From Actinomycetota bacterium (GTDB lineage Bacteria > Actinomycetota > Actinomycetes > Streptosporangiales > Streptosporangiaceae), in NCBI GenBank assembly GCA_003168295.1, contig PMST01000150.1, positions 1 through 10,303 of the forward strand: a DNA stretch of 10,303 bases. The letters are read 5' to 3'. The notes beneath the pieces were generated by a model. That model was given only the letters and a program-made list of their open reading frames with translations. It made no database searches and had not been told where the DNA came from. This document shows, piece after piece, positions 6,257 to 10,303 of the stretch. Positions within the stretch are counted from its first letter, which is position 1. Every line of letters begins with the position of its first letter. The position numbers and the translations under genes are program-made.

Positions 6257-7653
6257 GACCTGGTGTTACCCTCCCCGGTCACCGTCGACGCCGTGGCGAC
6301 TGGGAGCTCTTCCGGGCTGGCCGGCCGGGGCTGGACCGAGCGGACGAGGATGCGCTGGCCACCGACCTCGTACCCGGTGGTCTGGAAGCTGATGATGCGG
6401 TGGCCGCGGCTCTTGGATAGGTACAGGGCGCGGGCCCAGGTGTACATGGTGCCGAGCCGGTTGCCCCATCCAACCAGGTACTGCACGTGGATGAAGCCCC
6501 ACATCAGGTAGGCGGTCAGGCCGGTGAACTTCAGGCCCATGGACTCGGCGACGGCCCGCCGGTGTCCGATAGTGGCCATCGACCCCTTGTCGAAGTACTG
6601 GAACGGGCCGGGCGGTTCATGGCCGACCAGCCGGGCCTTGATCACCTTGCCGACGTACTTGCCTTCCTGCATGGCCGGCTGGGCCACGCCGGGCAGCTTG
6701 TTCAGCAGCACCATGTCCCCGACCGCGAATACCTCCGGGTGGCCGGGCAGGGAGCAGTCCGGCTCGACCGGCACCCGCCCGGCCCTGTCCGTGCTCACTC
6801 CGGTCTTGCCCGCGAGCAGCCCGGCCAGCGGGGACGCCTGGACTCCAGCGGCCCAGATCCGGGTCTTGGCCCGGATGGTCTCGCGCCCGCCGGGAGCCTG
6901 GACGGTGATGGAGTCGTGGTCCATCTCGATGGCCAGGGTGTTCAGCCGGATGTCCACGCCCATCCTCTCCAGCTCCCGGTGCGTGTAACGCTGCAGCTTC
7001 GGGCTGAAGGGCGGCAGGACGGAGGGGGCGCCCTCCAGCAGGATGATCTTGGACTCGGAGGTGTCCACGTCGCGGAATTCGCGGGGCAGCACCTTGTGGG
7101 CCAGCTCGGCGATCTGGCCGATCAGCTCCACCCCGGTCGGCCCGGCGCCGACCACCACGAAGGTCAGCCATTCGGCCCGCTCCACCGGGTCGGTGGCCAG
7201 CTCGGCCATCTCGAAGCTGGACAAGATCTTGTCACGTAGGTACCGGGAGTCTTCCATCGTCTTCATCCCGGGCGCGAACTGCGCGAACTCGTTCTTGCCG
7301 AAGTAGGAGTGCGTCGCCCCCGCCGCGACCACCAGGGTGTCGTACGGCAGCTCGGCCAGCCGGCCGTCCGGCTCGCGCACCCGCACGGCCCGCCCGTCCA
7401 CGTCGATGTCCTGGACGTCGGCCAGCAGCACCCGTACATTGGCCTGCTTGCGGACCACCTGCCGCAGCGCGGGAGCGATCAGCCCGGGCGGCAAGATGCC
7501 CGCCGCGACCTGATACAACAGCGGCTGGAACAGATGATGATTCGTCCGGTCCACCAGCGTGATCTGCACATCAGCATCGGCCAGCGCCCGGGTGGCCGCC
7601 AGCCCGCCGAACCCGCCGCCGATCACCAGGACCCTGTGCTTTCCGTCCGCCAT
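6241..7653 (-). CDS. ndh: Type II NADH dehydrogenase (NDH-2)
   Basis: A 470-residue single-subunit flavoprotein that passes electrons from NADH to membrane quinone (menaquinone in most actinobacteria) without pumping protons. The FAD-binding motif GGGFGG is at 12-17 with an acidic residue at the end of strand 2 (D35). The NAD-binding motif GAGPTG is at 169-174, FAVGD binds FAD near 309-313, and AQPAMQEG at 324-331 is the conserved quinone-side segment. A C-terminal amphipathic region (about 380-415, FIHVQYLVGWGNR) is typical for membrane attachment. A polar tail of about 35 residues follows and looks dispensable. The start is well supported by AAGGGAG 7 nt upstream (7661-7667 on the minus strand). 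It is divergent from cydA, whose product would oxidise the quinol made here. Related FAD-dependent quinone reductases are possible, but motifs and length fit NDH-2 best. Confidence 0.92.
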   Translation of the reverse strand: MADGKHRVLVIGGGFGGLAATRALADADVQITLVDRTNHHLFQPLLYQVAAGILPPGLIAPALRQVVRKQANVRVLLADVQDIDVDGRAVRVREPDGRLAELPYDTLVVAAGATHSYFGKNEFAQFAPGMKTMEDSRYLRDKILSSFEMAELATDPVERAEWLTFVVVGAGPTGVELIGQIAELAHKVLPREFRDVDTSESKIILLEGAPSVLPPFSPKLQRYTHRELERMGVDIRLNTLAIEMDHDSITVQAPGGRETIRAKTRIWAAGVQASPLAGLLAGKTGVSTDRAGRVPVEPDCSLPGHPEVFAVGDMVLLNKLPGVAQPAMQEGKYVGKVIKARLVGHEPPGPFQYFDKGSMATIGHRRAVAESMGLKFTGLTAYLMWGFIHVQYLVGWGNRLGTMYTWARALYLSKSRGHRIISFQTTGYEVGGQRILVRSVQPRPASPEELPVATASTVTGEGNTRSVREE

Positions 7654-7868
7654 CGCCGCACTCCCTTCGCGCCGGCCACCAGATCCGGCGGCAGCCGCCA
7701 GACGGTCCCAGCATCTAGCCCGGCCCGGCTAAGGTCACGGCCTTCTCTACTGAGCAGAAGCCCGGTAACCCCCTGGCGCCTGGCGATGGCATCATCACGA
7801 GACGCGAAAGCCACCCGGCAAGCCAGTCACCCGCCCGCCAGGCGCCGTCCCGATCGTGAGGTATCGCG
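7654..7868. promoter_or_regulatory. Divergent ndh/cydA promoter region
   Basis: This 215-bp gap must carry the promoters of ndh (-) and cydA (+). Dyads seen are GGCGGC-A-GCCGCC (7687-7699), an imperfect hairpin GG(c)CTTCT...AGAAGCC (7739-7762), and the wide 11-bp repeat listed separately. TAAGGT at 7730-7735 (+) and TAGATG at 7717-7712 (-) resemble -10 hexamers, but neither has a good -35 box. No clear Rex-type site (TTGTGA/TCACAA dyad) was found. A GTGAGG at 7856-7861 is the likely cydA ribosome binding site, 7 nt before its ATG. Confidence 0.45.
7775..7846 (+). repeat. 11-bp inverted repeat in the cydA leader
   Basis: GGCGCCTGGCG (7775-7785) and CGCCAGGCGCC (7836-7846) are exact reverse complements separated by 50 nt. 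The second arm ends 9 nt before the cydA ribosome binding site. If transcribed, it could form a long-range stem in the cydA 5' leader; as DNA it could bind a dimeric regulator through two separated sites. In sequence this rich in G and C, chance is also possible. Confidence 0.4.
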
Positions 7869-9275
7869 ATGCACGTAACGCAGGTGCTGGCTGTGGCGAT
7901 CGGCCAGCAGGTGGTTCCGGCGCGTGCCCAGATGGCGACCACGCTGGGGTTCCACATCGTCCTGGCCTGTTTCGGGATCGCGTTCCCGACGGTGGTGCTG
8001 GTGGCGGAGTTCCGCGCCCTGAGCCGGTCTGATGAGGTGGCGATGCTGCTGGCGCGGCGGTGGTCGCAGGTCCTGGGGGTGCTGGTCGCGGTCGGCGCGG
8101 TCACCGGGACGGTGCTGTCGTTTGAGATGGGGCTGCTGTGGCCCGGGCTGATGCGGACCTACGGGGCGGTGCTGGGGGTGCCGTTCGGGTTCGAGGGGAT
8201 CTTCTTCTTCCTCGAGGCGATCTTCACCGGGATCTACCTGTACGGCTGGCAGCGGCTGCCCGGCTGGATCCACTTCTACACCGGCATCCCGATCGCGGTC
8301 ACCGGGCTGGGCGGCGCGGTCGCGGTGATGGCGGCGAACTCCTGGATGAACTCCCCCGGCGGGTTCACGCTCAGCCACGGCAAGGTGGTGGCCGTCGACC
8401 CGTGGCAGGTGTTCTTCAACAAGGCCACGGTCTATGAGACCCCGCACATGATCCTGGCGGCCTACATGGTGGTCGGGTTCGGGGTCGCGGCGGTCTACGC
8501 GGCCGGGATCCTGCGGGGGAACCGGGACCGGTACCACCGGCTCGGGTTCGGCATCCCGTTCACCATCGCCGCGATCTTGACCCCGGTGCAGATCTTCGTC
8601 GGGGACACGGCCGCGCGGGCCATCGCGGCCGCGCAGCCGGTCAAGTTCGCCGCGATCGAGTACGTCACCCGGACCGGCCGGGACGTGCCGGAGTACCTCG
8701 GCGGGTTCTACGTCAACGGCAAGGTGTACTTCGGGCTGAAGATCCCCTACGCCGACTCGCTGCTGGTCGGGTTCAAGCCGTCGACCAAGGTCACCGGGCT
8801 GAACTCGGTCGCCCCCGCCCTGCGCCCGCCCGCGATCACGCTGATCCACCTGTCCTTCGACGCCATGATCGGGCTCGCGTTCTTGCTGCTGCTGGCGGGG
8901 CTGTGGGCGCTGTGGACCTGGCGGCGGCGCCGCGCCCTGCCCCGGCAGACCTGGTTCTGGTGGCTCGCGGTCGCCTGCGGCCCGGCCGCGCTGATCGCGA
9001 TGGAATGCGGCTGGATCGTCACCGAGGTCGGCCGCCAGCCCTGGGTCGTGTACAACCTCATGACCACCGCCCAGGCCGCAACGACCAACGGCGGGGTGAT
9101 CGACAGCCTGACCGCGGTGATCATCTTGTACGCCGTCCTCGGGGTCGTCACCGTGGTCATCTTGCGGATGCTGGCGCGCCGCTGGCGGCAGGGTCCGCAG
9201 GCCGGAGCCGAAGCGGGGGTCCCGTACGGGCCGCCGGCCGGGCACCGGGCGCCGGCCGGCCGGGAGCCGGCGTGA
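7869..9275 (+). CDS. cydA: Cytochrome bd quinol oxidase subunit I
   Basis: A 468-residue, multi-helix membrane protein that carries the haems of cytochrome bd and oxidises quinol while reducing O2 to water. Expected ligands and motifs are present: H29 (haem b595 side, as E. coli H19), E109 and E116 (proton path / haem d region), H193 in ETPHM and M333 in SFDAMIG (haem b558), KFAAIE at 259-264 in the quinol loop, E379, and the signature GRQPW at 388-392. Only 74 residues separate K259 from M333, far fewer than in E. coli CydA, so this is a short Q-loop form; such forms include the cyanide-insensitive (CioA) type. A Pro/Gly/Ala-rich tail follows the last helix from about 441. The start has GTGAGG 7 nt upstream. 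The gene overlaps cydB by 4 nt. Confidence 0.95.
   Translation: MHVTQVLAVAIGQQVVPARAQMATTLGFHIVLACFGIAFPTVVLVAEFRALSRSDEVAMLLARRWSQVLGVLVAVGAVTGTVLSFEMGLLWPGLMRTYGAVLGVPFGFEGIFFFLEAIFTGIYLYGWQRLPGWIHFYTGIPIAVTGLGGAVAVMAANSWMNSPGGFTLSHGKVVAVDPWQVFFNKATVYETPHMILAAYMVVGFGVAAVYAAGILRGNRDRYHRLGFGIPFTIAAILTPVQIFVGDTAARAIAAAQPVKFAAIEYVTRTGRDVPEYLGGFYVNGKVYFGLKIPYADSLLVGFKPSTKVTGLNSVAPALRPPAITLIHLSFDAMIGLAFLLLLAGLWALWTWRRRRALPRQTWFWWLAVACGPAALIAMECGWIVTEVGRQPWVVYNLMTTAQAATTNGGVIDSLTAVIILYAVLGVVTVVILRMLARRWRQGPQAGAEAGVPYGPPAGHRAPAGREPA
9262..9266 (+). promoter_or_regulatory. Ribosome binding site deciding the cydB GTG start
   Basis: GGGAG inside the last cydA codons stands 5 nt before GTG at 9272, the start that overlaps the cydA stop as GTGA. 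The reading frame is open further upstream, but only this start gives a protein beginning at the first CydB helix. Confidence 0.6.
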
Positions 9276-10294
9276 TCACCGACGTGGTCGGGGGGATCCT
9301 GCTGGCGGGGCTGACGTTGTACGCGGCGCTGGGCGGGGCGGACTTCGGCGGCGGGCTGTGGGACCTGCTGGCCGGCGGGGACCAGCGCGGCCGGGCGCCG
9401 CGGCAGCTGATCGATGACACGATCACCCCGGTGTGGGAGGCCAACCACGTCTGGCTCATCTTCATCCTGGTCATCTTCTGGACCGCGTTCCCGGCCGCGT
9501 TCGCGGCGGTGATGACCGCCGCGGCGCTGCCGCTGTGGCTGGCCGCGTTCGGGATCGTGCTGCGCGGCGCGGGGTTCGCGTTCCGCAAAGAGGTGGAAAC
9601 GCTGCGCTGGCAGCGGCTGTTCGGCGCCGCGTTCGCGTTCTCCTCCCTCATCGTCCCGTTCTTCATGGGCACCGTCATCGGCGCGATCGCCTCCGGCCGG
9701 GTCCCGGCCAGCCTGGCCCGCACCAACCTGGCGGTCTGGACCGGACCCACCTCCCTGCTCATCGGGGCCCTGTTCGTCGCGGTCTGCGCCTACCTCGCCG
9801 CGGTGTTCCTGACCCGGGAAGCAGGGCGCCGCTCCGATGACCGGCTCCGGCGCTACTTCGCCTGGCGCGCCGGCATCGCGGGAGCCGTCTCCGGAGCGCT
9901 CGCGCTCGCGACCCTGATAGAGATCCACAGCGCCAACCCGGCCCTGTTCCACGGGCTCACCCACCGGGCCCTGGCCCTGGTCATCATCTCGGCGGCCTGC
10001 GGACTCGCCGTCATCGGGTTCCTGGCCACCGGACGGCGCCCGCAGGCCCTGCGCCCGCTGGCGATCCTGGGCGTCGCGGCCGTCGTGTGGGGCTGGGGCG
10101 TGGCCCAGTACCCCGCGCTGCTGCCCGGCACCGGCCTGACGCTGACCAGCGCAGCCGCACCGCACTCCATCCTGGTCACCGTCATCGTCGTGTTCGTCGC
10201 GGCCGCCGTGCTAGTCGGCCCGTCCTTCCTGCTGCTGTTCTCACTGCACGGCCGCCAGCTGCTCGAGGGAGACAGCCATGCCGAAGAGGGCTGA
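9272..10294 (+). CDS. cydB: Cytochrome bd quinol oxidase subunit II
   Basis: A 340-residue membrane protein that pairs with CydA to form the haem-bearing cytochrome bd complex. Features of CydB visible here are the first helix with GGADFGGG (21-28), PVWEANHVWLIF at 53-64, RGAGFAFR at 98-105, and further hydrophobic helices to about 325, in line with the usual length and helix count. The start is the GTG that shares bases with the cydA stop (GTGA), showing translational coupling; a GGGAG ribosome site precedes it. A longer in-frame extension to 8903 would overlap cydA heavily and encodes a low-complexity Arg/Gly/Ala sequence, so it was not used. The C-terminal tail (EGDSHAEEG) is acidic and overlaps the start of another reading frame. 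Electrons probably come from the divergent NDH-2 through the quinone pool. Confidence 0.95.
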   Translation: MITDVVGGILLAGLTLYAALGGADFGGGLWDLLAGGDQRGRAPRQLIDDTITPVWEANHVWLIFILVIFWTAFPAAFAAVMTAAALPLWLAAFGIVLRGAGFAFRKEVETLRWQRLFGAAFAFSSLIVPFFMGTVIGAIASGRVPASLARTNLAVWTGPTSLLIGALFVAVCAYLAAVFLTREAGRRSDDRLRRYFAWRAGIAGAVSGALALATLIEIHSANPALFHGLTHRALALVIISAACGLAVIGFLATGRRPQALRPLAILGVAAVVWGWGVAQYPALLPGTGLTLTSAAAPHSILVTVIVVFVAAAVLVGPSFLLLFSLHGRQLLEGDSHAEEG

Positions 10295-10303
10295 ACAAAC
10301 GAC
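10278..10303 (+). CDS. Start of an unidentified gene downstream of cydB (partial)
   Basis: An ATG at 10278 lies inside the last codons of cydB in another frame, with GAGGGAGA (10265-10272) 5 nt upstream. Only eight residues (MPKRAEQT) are visible before the window ends. The overlap and strong ribosome site suggest a coupled third gene of the cyd operon. In many bacteria this position holds the CydDC exporter or a small accessory subunit, but eight residues do not allow a choice. Confidence 0.45.

Noticed and set aside
7795..7859. TCACGA (7795-7800) and TCGTGA (7854-7859) as a Rex-like operator
   Set aside because: The two six-base sites are 53 nt apart and do not form the compact dyad of Rex operators. 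Chance occurrence is likely.
7827..9245. Long minus-strand open frame (472 codons) opposite cydA
   Set aside because: Its translation is Arg/Asp/Pro/Gly-rich with no hydrophobic core or motif, as expected opposite a GC-rich gene. The + strand encodes an unmistakable CydA.
8903..9271. Upstream in-frame extension of cydB
   Set aside because: It overlaps cydA and is low complexity. CydB homology begins at the GTG at 9272, which has its own ribosome site.
8747..10165. Long minus-strand open frame (472 codons) opposite cydA/cydB
   Set aside because: Low-complexity composition and complete overlap with well-supported CydA and CydB coding sequence; a composition artefact.

Overview
The window is very GC-rich, with G or C at nearly every third codon position, frequent GTG/TTG starts and tight gene packing. 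Together with the protein types (actinobacterial-style NDH-2 and CydA/CydB, and a CouO/PhdC-like hydrolase), this suggests a high-GC actinobacterium. I cannot name the genus. There are eight complete genes and the first codons of a ninth. I see no mobile elements, tRNA or rRNA genes, or CRISPR arrays.

Left part (18-5172, + strand): four genes that look like most of a hydroxycinnamate (p-coumarate/ferulate) side-chain degradation operon. They are a 3-hydroxyacyl-CoA dehydrogenase, a metal-dependent amidohydrolase very like the CouO/PhdC type that splits aryl beta-ketoacyl-CoA into an aromatic acid plus acetyl-CoA, a 14-TM MFS transporter, and an AMP-forming acyl-CoA ligase. Read as a pathway: uptake or efflux, CoA activation, (enoyl-CoA hydratase, not in the window), oxidation of the beta-hydroxyl, then hydrolytic release of 4-hydroxybenzoate or vanillate. 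A perfect 9-bp stem-loop over the amidohydrolase stop codon may split the operon's expression.

Middle (5180-6181, - strand): a clear homologue of LigJ, 4-oxalomesaconate hydratase of the protocatechuate 4,5-cleavage pathway. It is convergent with the ligase gene with only 7 bp between them. It could process the ring after the left-hand operon has removed the side chain, but no other 4,5-pathway gene is visible.

Right part (6241-10303): a type II NADH dehydrogenase gene (-) divergent from cydA-cydB (+) across a 215-bp intergenic region containing several inverted repeats. Together they encode a short respiratory chain, NADH to quinone to O2, with no pump at the NADH step. The cydA and cydB genes overlap in a GTGA. 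A further reading frame starts inside the end of cydB and runs off the window.

The individual enzymes belong to known families. The more unusual points are the gene combination and the stem-loops placed over stop codons.
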